This document shows positions 16,312 through 25,240 of a stretch of 64,000 nucleotides of DNA, piece after piece. The stretch is from CBDAQV01 sp965199335 (lineage in GTDB: Bacteria > Pseudomonadota > Alphaproteobacteria > CALMVH01): assembly GCA_965199335.1 (NCBI GenBank), contig CBDAQZ010000001.1, forward strand, positions 310,001 to 374,000, written 5' to 3'. Position 1 is the first letter of the stretch. Each line of letters starts with the position of its first letter. The position numbers and the translations under genes were made by a program. The notes below the pieces were generated by a model that did not search any database, was not told the origin of the DNA, and saw nothing but the letters and a program-made list of their open reading frames with translations.

Positions 16312-16527
16312 GTGCGCTACCGCAGGAATTCCCCGTATCTGAACCAACCCCATGTGACCTACGCCGAATTCAGGCTGTACGGGGAAGTTAGAAATGAAAG
16401 TTTGCAAGACAGTGAAAAACTCTCATCCCGGTTGAAAGCCGCCCTTCAAGCGGTACAGGAGGCCGGAAATCCCTTGCCGGCAAATGACTCCGATATCGAT
16501 AGCCATTACGTTGCCGGCGACAAATAG
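16312..16527 (+). CDS. small protein of unknown function behind the operator palindrome
   Basis: This 71-residue reading frame starts with GTG at 16312, with AAGGA seven bases upstream. It is hydrophilic, with a predicted helix (DSEKLSSRLKAALQAVQEAG, about residues 33-52) and no signal peptide. No homologue is recognised. It lies 85 bases after the HTH gene and right after the GGGGAAT palindrome, so it could be the regulator's target. It ends 40 bases before the convergent ftsK stop. The call rests on context and sensible amino-acid composition only. Confidence 0.45.
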   Translation: MRYRRNSPYLNQPHVTYAEFRLYGEVRNESLQDSEKLSSRLKAALQAVQEAGNPLPANDSDIDSHYVAGDK

Positions 16528-16567
16528 AACAGCCTGAATTCTTCAGCCGGAATATGGCATGTTTCGC

Positions 16568-18979
16568 CTATTCATCCCCTCGTCGTAGCAGCACCTCACG
16601 CTTGCCTACATGGTTGGCGCTGGAGACGACACCTTCCTTCTCCATCCGCTCCACAAGACGGGCCGCCTTGTTGTAGCCGATCTGAAAATGGCGCTGCACG
16701 AAGCTTGTCGATGCCTTGCGTTCGCGGGCAACCAGCGCCACGGCCTTGTCGTACAGATCGTCGCCGCTGCCGCTTTCGCCAAACCCGCCATCGTTCATCT
16801 CGTCGCCGCCGAATTCAGGATCCTCGTCGGTAACGCCTTCGATATAGTTCGGTTCTGCCTGGCGCTTCAGGAACGCGACCACATGTTCGACCTCGTCGTC
16901 CTTGACGTAAGGGCCATGCACGCGGGTCACGCGGCCGCCGGCTGCCATGTACAGCATGTCGCCCTGGCCCAGCAGCTGCTCCGCGCCCGACTCGCCCAGG
17001 ATGGTTCGGCTGTCGATCTTGGACGTGACCGCAAAGCTGATGCGCGTCGGGAAGTTGGCCTTGATCGTGCCGGTGATGACGTCGACCGAAGGGCGCTGCG
17101 TTGCCATGATCAAATGGATACCGGCCGCGCGCGCCATCTGCGCCAGGCGTTGGATCGCGCCCTCGATATCCTTGCCGGCGACCAGCATCAGGTCGGCGAA
17201 CTCGTCGACCACGACCACGATATACGGAAGCTCGACCAGATCGATCGGCTGGTCCTCGAATACCGGCTTGCCGGTATCGGGGTCGAAGCCGGTCTGCACC
17301 TTGCGCATCAGCGTCTCGCCATTGGCCTTGGCTTCGCGCAGCCTTGTATTGTAGCCCTCGACGTTGCGCACGCCCAGCTTGGACATGGCACGATAACGCT
17401 CCTCCATCTCCCGCACCGTCCATTTCAAGGCTACTACCGCGCGTTTCGGCTCGGTGACCACGGGTGTCAAAAGATGCGGGATACCGTCATAGACCGACAG
17501 TTCCAGCATCTTGGGGTCGATCATGATGAAGCGGCATTGCTCGGGCGACAGGCGATAGAGCAGCGACAGGATCATGGTGTTGATCGCCACGGACTTGCCC
17601 GAGCCGGTGGTGCCGGCCACCAGCAGATGCGGCATCCGCGCCAGATCGGCGACGATGGGCATGCCGCCGATATCCTTGCCCAGCAGCAATGCCAGCTTCA
17701 TCGAACCGCGATCATGGCTTTCAGCCATAAGTAGCTCACGCATGAATACGGTTTCGCGCTTGGCATTCGGCAGCTCGATGCCGATCACATTGCGGCCTGG
17801 AACGACGGCAACGCGCACGGATACGGCGCTCAGAGACCGCGCGATATCGTCGGCAAGGCCGATCACGCGGGATGATTTGGTTCCGGGGGCGGGCTCAAGC
17901 TCGTACAGCGTTACCACGGGCCCAGGGCTGATTCGCACGATGTCGCCACGAATACCGAAATCGCTCAAGACGCCTTGAAGTGCCTCGGATGTCGCCTGCA
18001 GGGCAGCCGGGCTCTGCTCGCTGCCCTTGTTGCTTGCGGGCGGCAATTGCAACAGCGTCACCGGCGGGTACAGGTATTCGTCGACGGGCAACAGATCCGG
18101 CTCGGCATCGCGCCTGTTTGACGGCGAGACTCGTCTGGTTTGCGCGGCCTTGCGCCGTGCCGGTCTTTCGTCGGTCCTGGCCTGTATGATGGGCGTTTGC
18201 TGCATCAGTTCGGGCGGCTCGTCCTCCTGTTCGGGCACCTGGTGCGGCTCGTCCGATCTGCCACGCCGCCGGATGGCAAGCTCCTTGGTCTGTGTGCCGA
18301 CGGTCCAGGCAAGGTCGCTCGCATGACCGGCCGCGCCAATCGACAGGCGGGCGCTGTGGCTGAATCCGGCATGCCATTCCGACAGGGTGAAACCCAGCAA
18401 TCCGTACAGCAGCGCCAGCGAGCCCGCGAGGGATATGCCGCCGATCAGGAAAGGGGTTGCCATGCCGAGATAGGGCCGCAACGCTTGATTGAGCCCTGCA
18501 TGCACGATGTAGCCGCCGCTGCCGCCCGCCGTGTCGAAGGTCGTGATCGGCACGAAACTGGCCCATGTTGCGGTCAGGATCACGCAGAGCATCAGGGCGA
18601 TGATCCGCAGCCACCAGCGGCTCAGCATGCGGCGCTGCAGAATGAAAAAGCCCCAGACGCCTATGGTCAGTGGCAGCAAAGCCGCTGCCAGCCCAAGGGT
18701 CGAAAGGAACAGGTCCGCCGTATAGGAGCCAGCCGCTCCCAGCAGATTGGTAGCCGCCGCCGCGGTCGCATGGTTATGCGAAGGGTCATTGTGGTTGTAA
18801 GTGATGAAACAGGTTGCCAGCGCCAGGGCCACGGCAATCAGTGCCACGCCACTGCAATCGATCGCGCGCTGGACGAGGAAGTTATACACCGCCGGCGGCA
18901 ATAGCGTCGCCTTGCGGGCTGGCTTGCCATAGCGCTTGCCCGAACGGAGGGCGGGCACAGAGGTTTGAACAGCTCTCAT
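16568..18979 (-). CDS. ftsK: DNA translocase FtsK
   Basis: This 803-residue septal DNA pump segregates chromosome termini. Four N-terminal transmembrane helices (about residues 40-200) are followed by a short Pro/Glu-rich linker (about 240-320). The motor has alpha/beta domains with Walker A GTTGSGKS at about 456-463 and Walker B VVVVDEFADLM. A C-terminal winged-helix gamma domain (FQIGYNKAARLVERMEKEGVVS) reads KOPS sites. Length is typical of short-linker alphaproteobacterial FtsK. It lies 57 bases downstream of sppA on the same strand, with a perfect inverted repeat in between. Confidence 0.95.
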   Translation of the reverse strand: MRAVQTSVPALRSGKRYGKPARKATLLPPAVYNFLVQRAIDCSGVALIAVALALATCFITYNHNDPSHNHATAAAATNLLGAAGSYTADLFLSTLGLAAALLPLTIGVWGFFILQRRMLSRWWLRIIALMLCVILTATWASFVPITTFDTAGGSGGYIVHAGLNQALRPYLGMATPFLIGGISLAGSLALLYGLLGFTLSEWHAGFSHSARLSIGAAGHASDLAWTVGTQTKELAIRRRGRSDEPHQVPEQEDEPPELMQQTPIIQARTDERPARRKAAQTRRVSPSNRRDAEPDLLPVDEYLYPPVTLLQLPPASNKGSEQSPAALQATSEALQGVLSDFGIRGDIVRISPGPVVTLYELEPAPGTKSSRVIGLADDIARSLSAVSVRVAVVPGRNVIGIELPNAKRETVFMRELLMAESHDRGSMKLALLLGKDIGGMPIVADLARMPHLLVAGTTGSGKSVAINTMILSLLYRLSPEQCRFIMIDPKMLELSVYDGIPHLLTPVVTEPKRAVVALKWTVREMEERYRAMSKLGVRNVEGYNTRLREAKANGETLMRKVQTGFDPDTGKPVFEDQPIDLVELPYIVVVVDEFADLMLVAGKDIEGAIQRLAQMARAAGIHLIMATQRPSVDVITGTIKANFPTRISFAVTSKIDSRTILGESGAEQLLGQGDMLYMAAGGRVTRVHGPYVKDDEVEHVVAFLKRQAEPNYIEGVTDEDPEFGGDEMNDGGFGESGSGDDLYDKAVALVARERKASTSFVQRHFQIGYNKAARLVERMEKEGVVSSANHVGKREVLLRRGDE

Positions 18980-18988
18980 ACGTCGCAG

Positions 18989-19015
18989 TTTAACCGGTCA
19001 TGCGTGCCGGTTAAA
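18989..19015. promoter_or_regulatory. perfect 9-bp inverted repeat upstream of ftsK
   Basis: TTTAACCGG (18989-18997) and CCGGTTAAA (19007-19015) flank a nine-base spacer, ten bases before the ftsK ATG and 21 bases after the sppA stop. There is no T-tail in the transcribed direction, so it is not a standard terminator. A dimeric regulator site or a 5'-UTR hairpin are the alternatives. Confidence 0.45.
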
Positions 19016-19036
19016 GAGCGATGTTCCGCGAATATT

Positions 19037-20818
19037 CTATTGCCTGATCGGACCGACCGGCGCCATCAGCACCGTATTCTCGCCCGGCTGCATGGTCAGG
19101 GCTCTTAAATACGGGCGCAGAGCGGCAAGAATCCTCAGTTTTCCGGACAATACGAGATGGCCGCGCCCCATCAGAGCGTCGTCGTCATCCTCGTCCTTGC
19201 CGCCGTTCACCATCGATTTAATATAGTCGGCGAGGCTCGGCGGGGCAGGGACGGCAACGAAGTCGACCTTTTCGGTCGCGGAAAGGCCAGCCGCCTCCCG
19301 GGCGCGGGTAAAGGCGGTTTCCAAGCCGCCCAGCTCGTCCACCAGGCCGATATCGACGGCCTGCTTTCCAGTATAGACGCGGCCCTTGGCAATCGATTCG
19401 ACTTTTTCCGGGGGCAGGTTTCGGCCATCGGCAACGATGCCCTTGAAGGTACCGTAGATGTCGTCGAGCATTTCGTTCTGCTTGGCGTTCTGTTCCGGCG
19501 TCAGGGGATGGAACGGCGAGTCCATGTTGGCGTTCTGCCCGATCTCGACCGAATCGGTGTTGATGCCATGTTCCTTCATCAGCTCGCCGAACACGGGCTT
19601 GCCGCCCAGCACACCGATCGAGCCGGTAAGGGTCGAAGGCTCGGCGATGATGCGGTCGGCATCGGCGGCGATCCAGTATCCGCCCGATCCCGCCATTTCG
19701 CCCATCGATACGATGACCGGCTTGTTGGCGTCCTTGGCCAGCAACACGCCGCCACGAATCGTCTCGGAAGCCACGACAGATCCGCCGGGACTGTTGATAC
19801 GGAACACGATCGCCTTGACGCTTTCGTCGTCGCTGGCGTCGCGAAAGGCGTCGAACACGTCGCGCGGATCGCTCGCCTTGTTATCGGACAGGGGATCGAG
19901 CGGATCGACGCCACTATGCCGCATCAATTCACCCTCGGTATAGATGACGGCGATCTTGATCTTGGAATTGGGCTGAACCGGCAATGAACTCAAATACTTG
20001 CGCGCCGAAACCGTGTCTTCGGCTCCGGTCTCGTCCTCCAGATCGTCAAGCGCCTGATCGCGGTAATCGATCTCGTCGATCAGGTTCAGCTTCTTGGCGT
20101 TGTCGGCGCTGACAGGACCCGTATCCATCGCCTTCTGCACAACGGCCTGGTCGATCTTGCGGTCGCGGGCGATGCCAGTGACCAGCTGGTCGATCATATC
20201 CTTCATCAGGCTTTCGGTCATTTCGCGGTTTGGGGCGGTGAAGCCGGCCTCGTTGAAATTGTCGAAGGCGGTCTTGTACTCCTCGCGCTTGGATTCCTGG
20301 AACTGGATGCCGTTGCGGTTCAGGAAGTCCTTCATGAAGAACTCGTCGGCGGCGATGCCCATCAGCCCGACGGTACCCATCGGTTGTAGCCAGACCTTGT
20401 CGCAGGCGGTAGCGAGGTAATATTCCGAAGCGCCCGCGCCCTGCTCGCCGAACGTATCGGCGAATGCGTATATCGGCTTGCCGCTCTTGCGATATTCCAG
20501 GATAGAGGCGTGCAATTCCTGAACCTGCGCCAACGGCAGGTTGTCCTCGATATTCAGGAAGACGCCCTTGATGCGGTTGTCCTTTGCGCCTTCGCGCAGG
20601 GCACGCAACGCATCGACCAGCGTCAGAGAGTGGTTGATGTTGAAGGGATCGAAGCCGGCCTTGTCCTGCAATTCGCCGTCCAGGGCGATGGTCATGATGG
20701 CATTGCTGGATATCTGCGGCAACGCCTTGCGATGCTGCACGACGGCGAACACGCCGATCAGGATCAGGGCCACAACCAGAAAACCGATTACCGCGAAGAA
20801 GCGCGTTATGAACTGCAT
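19037..20818 (-). CDS. sppA: signal peptide peptidase SppA, 67K type
   Basis: This 593-residue inner-membrane peptidase degrades cleaved signal peptides. One N-terminal transmembrane helix (about residues 8-27) precedes two tandem ClpP-fold halves. The catalytic dyad is Lys182 (EEYKTAF) in the first half and Ser378 (GEMAGSGGYW) in the second, matching the E. coli arrangement of long SppA. INSPGGSV marks the oxyanion strand. It sits between aroC and ftsK, nine bases after the aroC stop, so co-transcription with aroC is likely. Confidence 0.93.
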   Translation of the reverse strand: MQFITRFFAVIGFLVVALILIGVFAVVQHRKALPQISSNAIMTIALDGELQDKAGFDPFNINHSLTLVDALRALREGAKDNRIKGVFLNIEDNLPLAQVQELHASILEYRKSGKPIYAFADTFGEQGAGASEYYLATACDKVWLQPMGTVGLMGIAADEFFMKDFLNRNGIQFQESKREEYKTAFDNFNEAGFTAPNREMTESLMKDMIDQLVTGIARDRKIDQAVVQKAMDTGPVSADNAKKLNLIDEIDYRDQALDDLEDETGAEDTVSARKYLSSLPVQPNSKIKIAVIYTEGELMRHSGVDPLDPLSDNKASDPRDVFDAFRDASDDESVKAIVFRINSPGGSVVASETIRGGVLLAKDANKPVIVSMGEMAGSGGYWIAADADRIIAEPSTLTGSIGVLGGKPVFGELMKEHGINTDSVEIGQNANMDSPFHPLTPEQNAKQNEMLDDIYGTFKGIVADGRNLPPEKVESIAKGRVYTGKQAVDIGLVDELGGLETAFTRAREAAGLSATEKVDFVAVPAPPSLADYIKSMVNGGKDEDDDDALMGRGHLVLSGKLRILAALRPYLRALTMQPGENTVLMAPVGPIRQ

Positions 20819-20827
20819 AGTCTCTCT

Positions 20828-21916
20828 CTAGTCCTTTCGATCATCAACGGCTGCCGTCGCCCGGTGGCGCAGAAACTGGTCGGCTAGAACACAAGCCATC
20901 ATCGCTTCGCCCACCGGCACCGCCCTGATCCCGACGCAGGGATCGTGGCGGCCCCTGGTCGAGATGGTCGTCTCGGCTCCCGACACGTCTATAGTACGAA
21001 GCTCCGTAAGAATAGAGCTTGTGGGCTTGACGGCAAAACGGGCCACGATTTCCTGTCCGGTCGAAATGCCGCCGATTATACCCCCGGCGTGGTTGGAGGC
21101 GAAATCGGGTTTTCCATCCGTCATGAACATTTCGTCGGCATTGTCCTCGCCGCGTAACGAGGCAGCGCCGAAGCCGTTCCCGATTTCCACGCCCTTGACG
21201 GCGTTGATGCTCATCATGGCGGCGGCAAGGTCGGAATCGAGTTTGCCATAGAGCGGCGCGCCCCAGCCCGCAGGTACGCCGAAAGCGGAAACTTCGATGA
21301 CCGCCCCGATGGAGGAGCCGGCTTTCCTGATCTCGTCCAGGTAAGCCTCCCATGCGGAGGCGACGATGGCGTCCGGGCAGGCGAACGCGTTGCGGTCGAT
21401 CTCTGCATCGTCCCAGCGCGCCCGGTCGATCGCATGCGGCCCCATCTGGACAAGCGCGCCCCTGATGCGGACAGCATTGCCCAGAATCAGGCGCGCGATT
21501 GCCCCGGCAGCAACCCGAACAGCGGTTTCCCGTGCCGAAGACCTGCCACCGCCGCGATAATCCCGGATGCCGTATTTAGCCTGATAGGTGTAATCGGCAT
21601 GGCCAGGCCTGAACTTGTCCTTGATGTCGCCGTAGTCCCGTGACCGCTGGTCGGTATTCTCGATCAACAGGGATACCGGCGCTCCCGTCGTGCGGCCTTC
21701 GAACACCCCGGACAGGATTTTTACGGCATCGGTTTCGCGCCGCTGGGAGGTAAAGCGGGACTGTCCCGTCGCTCTGCGATCGAGCCACGGCTGGATGTCC
21801 GCCTCGCTCAGCGGCAATAAAGGCGGGATGCCGTCGACAACACAGCCAATAGCGGGGCCGTGGCTTTCGCCCCAGCTGGTAAAACGGAAGATGGTGCCGA
21901 AACTATTCGCAGACAT
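20828..21916 (-). CDS. aroC: chorismate synthase
   Basis: This 362-residue FMN-dependent enzyme converts EPSP to chorismate, the last common step of aromatic amino-acid synthesis. Signatures are FTSWGESHG near the N-terminus (residues about 12-20), GGGRSSARETA (about 120-130) and the late SNHAGGIIGGISTG. Length is standard. It is first in an aroC-sppA(-ftsK) run and is divergent from an unknown helical gene. Confidence 0.95.
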   Translation of the reverse strand: MSANSFGTIFRFTSWGESHGPAIGCVVDGIPPLLPLSEADIQPWLDRRATGQSRFTSQRRETDAVKILSGVFEGRTTGAPVSLLIENTDQRSRDYGDIKDKFRPGHADYTYQAKYGIRDYRGGGRSSARETAVRVAAGAIARLILGNAVRIRGALVQMGPHAIDRARWDDAEIDRNAFACPDAIVASAWEAYLDEIRKAGSSIGAVIEVSAFGVPAGWGAPLYGKLDSDLAAAMMSINAVKGVEIGNGFGAASLRGEDNADEMFMTDGKPDFASNHAGGIIGGISTGQEIVARFAVKPTSSILTELRTIDVSGAETTISTRGRHDPCVGIRAVPVGEAMMACVLADQFLRHRATAAVDDRKD

Positions 21917-22054
21917 GCTTTGATAAACCGCATCGTATCGATAAGGGCAAGAGCTGGTTAAGTCCCAGCTTTTCAGCCGGTTTTCTCTCTTTACGAAATT
22001 TTGATTGGACGGATGCTTAAAACCTGCCTAGGCTTGAGGTCAGGAGAAGTAGTA

Positions 22055-22543
22055 ATGCTTGCTGCTAATACCTCTTATTCTGCCTGGGTTATCCAGTCCC
22101 AGCAGCTTAAGAAGGCAGAGAGAGAAGAGGAAGAGCGCCGCTACCTTGCCTTGAGGGCATTGGTAGAGCGCGATCAGGCTGCCGGTGTGGCCATGCGTCA
22201 GCGCATGCACGAAGTCAGCGCCTCCGTTGGACAACGAAACGAGTCCGATCGTATCAGCCAAATTCGCCGGGACCAGCAGGACCGCCAGTGGCAGGAGCAG
22301 TACGCCCGCGTAATGTCACGCCAGGCAATGGAAATGAGCTTCCACGAACGCCAGTCCACGACGGCGATGTATCGCAACCGCGAACACGAATGGATCCAGT
22401 TCTGCATGCTTCAGGTGCGTATGCGCGCCGCCAAGAAGAACCAGGACGAACACCTGCTATGGCGCTGGCTGCAGGCCAACCGCTCCTGGCTGCAGAATTC
22501 AGGCTATGTCGAAACCGGCGTTCACGTCATGACGGGCGACTGA
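22055..22543 (+). CDS. unknown highly charged helical protein
   Basis: I do not recognise this 162-residue protein. After about 15 residues it is rich in Gln, Arg and Glu and looks almost entirely helical, probably a coiled coil (QQLKKAEREEEERRYLALRA; RRDQQDRQWQEQYARVMSR). Several Trp/Tyr residues come late (LLWRWLQANRSWLQ). It has no signal peptide or membrane segment. ATG 22055 is chosen because AGGAGAAG stands five to six bases before it; longer in-frame starts lack such a site. It stands alone between divergent aroC and a convergent lipoprotein gene. Confidence 0.7.
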   Translation: MLAANTSYSAWVIQSQQLKKAEREEEERRYLALRALVERDQAAGVAMRQRMHEVSASVGQRNESDRISQIRRDQQDRQWQEQYARVMSRQAMEMSFHERQSTTAMYRNREHEWIQFCMLQVRMRAAKKNQDEHLLWRWLQANRSWLQNSGYVETGVHVMTGD

Positions 22544-22557
22544 CCCGATCCTTATTT

Positions 22558-23094
22558 TTAGGAAACGGGCGTCCAGCTGCCGTCCGGGTTGCGACAGGCA
22601 GTGCCGACGCCTTCCTGCGTCTGGCCACCGATCAGGATCCTCTGGGTATATTCACGGCAATACTGGCCCTGGGGGTTCTGGTAAACCTGTTGCGGCACGA
22701 TGACGCCATGGACCTGCGGATTGCTGGGGCTCTGCCATGGCAAGGCCTGGCCTGGCTGGTTGTTGTTCAGCGCCATCTGGGTCTGCTGGTTGTTGTAGGC
22801 GATGCTCCCCTTGTCCAGCGAATTGCCGATGCGGTTGCCGATGAAGCCGCCCGCAACGACACCCAGCGCGGTTGCCAGCGCGTTGCCGCTGCCCTTGCCG
22901 ATCTGGTTGCCGGCCAGGCCTCCCAAAGCCGCGCCGCCCAGCGTGCCGGCGACTTCACCGCCGCCGACGCCCGTGCCGGCGAAGTTGCCCGTGCTGCCGT
23001 TGCCGAACGCACCCGGGGCACCCGATTGCTGCGCGCATGAGGCCAGGGTAAGCGAAATGATCATTACGGAAGCGGCGAGCTTGTTCGATTTCAT
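22558..23094 (-). CDS. glycine-zipper 2TM-domain lipoprotein (17 kDa surface antigen type)
   Basis: This 178-residue lipoprotein has a signal peptide ending in lipobox LASC (Cys20). A Gly-rich zipper follows at about residues 38-90 (VAGTLGGAALGGLAGNQIGKGSG, ALGVVAGGFIGNRIG), the pattern of the Rick_17kDa_Anti/SlyB group. The C-terminal part (CREYTQRILIGGQTQEGVGTAC) is the short beta domain with two cysteines found in rickettsial 17 kDa antigen homologues. It is probably anchored in the outer membrane, where family members stabilise the envelope. Confidence 0.85.
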   Translation of the reverse strand: MKSNKLAASVMIISLTLASCAQQSGAPGAFGNGSTGNFAGTGVGGGEVAGTLGGAALGGLAGNQIGKGSGNALATALGVVAGGFIGNRIGNSLDKGSIAYNNQQTQMALNNNQPGQALPWQSPSNPQVHGVIVPQQVYQNPQGQYCREYTQRILIGGQTQEGVGTACRNPDGSWTPVS

Positions 23095-23205
23095 GACGGT
23101 CGTCCTGTAATCCGGTGTCTATAAAAGTTATACGTGCATGCACCGACTGTCCACGCGGTGCAAGAGCTATAGGACTTGGCACATGATTTCGGCGCAAATC
23201 GGGCG

Positions 23206-23814
23206 ATGCATACACCAGCCGATTCCTTCCTGCCGGACAGCACCGACCCCTTGCAGCAATTCCGGCTGTGGCTGGACGAGGCTAAGGCAAGCGAGATCAA
23301 CGACCCCAATGCCATGTCGCTGGCGACGGCCACGCCGGGTGGAATACCCGCAGTGCGTATCGTGCTCATGAAGCGGCTGGACGAGGCGCTGGGTTTTACC
23401 TTCTATACCAACCGCGACAGCAACAAGGGCGAGCAGTTGCAGGCCAATCCTGTCGCCGCCCTTTGCTTTCACTGGAAAAGCCTGCAGCGCCAGGTTCGCG
23501 TGACGGGATCCGTAAGCGAGGTGCCGCCTTCCGACGCGGATGACTATTTTCATAGCCGCTACCGGATCAGCCAGATTGGGGCCTGGGCCTCGCAACAGTC
23601 GCGCCCCCTCGACAGTCGTGACACGCTGGAGCGCCGCACGCGCGAATACGAGGAAAAATATCCCGGCGAAGTTCCGCGTCCCGGATACTGGACCGGCTTT
23701 GCCGTCGCTCCTGCCACGATAGAATTCTGGCAAGAGCGTCCCTATCGCCTGCATGACCGCGTCGTTTTCATCCGCGCCGGCGATGTGTGGACCAGGCAGC
23801 GCCTCTACCCATGA
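23206..23814 (+). CDS. pdxH: pyridoxamine 5'-phosphate oxidase
   Basis: This 202-residue FMN enzyme forms pyridoxal 5'-phosphate. Recognisable segments are NAMSLATATPGGIPAVRIVLMK (about residues 28-49), FYTNRDSNKG, the QVRVTGSV strand, SRYRISQIGAWASQQS and the C-terminal FWQERPYRLHDR with final RQRLYP. I use ATG 23206; a TTG at 23176 would add ten residues but its upstream TAGGA lies directly against it. The stop overlaps the next gene's ATG (ATGA), so the cation efflux gene is translationally coupled. Confidence 0.9.
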   Translation: MHTPADSFLPDSTDPLQQFRLWLDEAKASEINDPNAMSLATATPGGIPAVRIVLMKRLDEALGFTFYTNRDSNKGEQLQANPVAALCFHWKSLQRQVRVTGSVSEVPPSDADDYFHSRYRISQIGAWASQQSRPLDSRDTLERRTREYEEKYPGEVPRPGYWTGFAVAPATIEFWQERPYRLHDRVVFIRAGDVWTRQRLYP

Positions 23815-24752
23815 CCAACACCGCATCCGGCATGGCCGAGACGGAGGGGGGCAGGCTGCGCCGCATCGCCGCCGTTTCGAGCCTGTCGGTCGCCGGCATG
23901 CTGATCCTGATCAAGATGGCCGCCTATTTCACAACCGAATCGGCAGGCGTTCTGTCGTCGTTGATGGATTCGATGCTGGACGGGTTGTCCGCCACCATCA
24001 CCCTGATCGGCGTTCGCCAGGCGCAACGCCCGCCGAGCCGCAGCTATCGTTTCGGGCGCGGCAAGGCCGAGCCGCTGGCGGCGTTGATGCAAGCCGCGTT
24101 CATCCTGGGCTCGGCGGTGCTGCTGTGCGTCGAGGTTGCCAATCGTATCCTGACCACACAGACAGTGCGCTACGAAGGCTGGGGAATTGCCGCCCTGCTG
24201 GTGTCGTCGCTGGCGGTAGTGGCGCTGCTGGCGTTGCAACGCGAGGTCGTCAGGAAAACCGACTCGGTGGCCATCAAGGCGGACTATCGACACTATTTCG
24301 GCGACATCGTCATCAACATAGCGGTCATCATCGGTTTGCTGCTGACCTCGGCCACCGGGATCATGCTGTTCGATACCCTGCTGGCGCTGGTCGTCGCCTT
24401 GTTCCTGCTGGTCAATTCATGGGGCGTGGCAAGGGAAGCCCTGCGTATCCTGCTGGACCGCGAATTGTCCGTTCAGGAACGGGAGTTGATCACGGCGGCC
24501 ATCCTGTCTCACCCACAGGCCCGCGGCGTGCACGATCTGCGCACGCGCAATTCGGGCACCATGCGGTTCATAGAGCTTCATCTTGAGCTTGACGGCCATC
24601 TGACCCTGACCGAGGCTCACGATATAACCGACGAGATCGAGATGGGGCTTTTACAGGATTTTCCCAACACGGAAATTTTGATACACCAGGAACCGGCGGG
24701 GCTGGACGATAACCGCCTGGATCAACGCATCGCGGAGGCGACAAGAAAATGA
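23811..24752 (+). CDS. cation diffusion facilitator (FieF-like) transporter
   Basis: This 313-residue metal/proton antiporter has about six hydrophobic segments between residues 15 and 200. The metal-site helix carries SLMDSMLDGLSATITLIG, and the paired helix carries DYRHYFGDIVINIAVI, in place of the typical HxxxD/DxxxD arrangement. The C-terminal cytoplasmic domain (GVHDLRTRNSG, FIELHLELDG) is intact. It probably exports Fe, Zn or Mn; specificity cannot be read. The start ATG overlaps the pdxH stop by four bases, and its own stop overlaps the next gene likewise. Confidence 0.88.
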   Translation: MTNTASGMAETEGGRLRRIAAVSSLSVAGMLILIKMAAYFTTESAGVLSSLMDSMLDGLSATITLIGVRQAQRPPSRSYRFGRGKAEPLAALMQAAFILGSAVLLCVEVANRILTTQTVRYEGWGIAALLVSSLAVVALLALQREVVRKTDSVAIKADYRHYFGDIVINIAVIIGLLLTSATGIMLFDTLLALVVALFLLVNSWGVAREALRILLDRELSVQERELITAAILSHPQARGVHDLRTRNSGTMRFIELHLELDGHLTLTEAHDITDEIEMGLLQDFPNTEILIHQEPAGLDDNRLDQRIAEATRK

Positions 24753-25234
24753 AAAAGACGGTCCTTGGACTATGCGTTGGCGTGGCGGTAATGGGGGCTG
24801 CTCAGTCCGCAAGCGCCGATTCCTCGTGCTGGTCGCCGGCGGAGGTACGCGCCTACGATATAACGATGCACACGCTGATGCTCGCGCATGTCGCCGCGGC
24901 GTGCGATGCGACAGCCAAGGCCGATCCACCGCTGAGGGCGAGGCTGGCGACGTTCCTGAGCGAGAACGGCAAGCAACTGGATACCGATCGCGAGGCTCTG
25001 ACGCAGTATTTCCGCCGCGCTTACGGCGACGACTGGCAGGCACCGCTGCAAAGCTCGCTCGACCGCGAGGACAAGCGGGTGACCGAACAGGTGAAACAGA
25101 GTGCGACACCGTCCTTTTGCGAAGGGGCGGCGGATGCGCTGGAAGGCCTGTCCGAGGAGTCCTGGGATCAGTTCGTTACCGACGCCACCGAGCAGGGCTG
25201 GGATCAGAAAGCCGGTCTGCCCAAGTGCAGGTGA
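24749..25234 (+). CDS. exported helical protein of unknown function, four cysteines
   Basis: This 161-residue protein has a signal peptide (TVLGLCVGVAVMGAAQSASAD). The mature part is helical with four Cys (SCWSPAEV, AAACDATAK, PSFCEGA, LPKC) that probably make two disulphides. Small periplasmic proteins of this CW...C type are frequent in alphaproteobacteria but, to my knowledge, uncharacterised. It is coupled by ATGA to the cation efflux gene, as third member of the pdxH run, and ends six bases from the convergent module gene. Confidence 0.72.
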   Translation: MKKTVLGLCVGVAVMGAAQSASADSSCWSPAEVRAYDITMHTLMLAHVAAACDATAKADPPLRARLATFLSENGKQLDTDREALTQYFRRAYGDDWQAPLQSSLDREDKRVTEQVKQSATPSFCEGAADALEGLSEESWDQFVTDATEQGWDQKAGLPKCR

Positions 25235-25240
25235 AGGCGA

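Noticed and set aside
21952..21974. AGCTGG / CCAGCT hairpin followed by TTTT
   Set aside because: It lies between two divergent genes, so no transcript in that direction would need to end there; kept only as a possible chance dyad.
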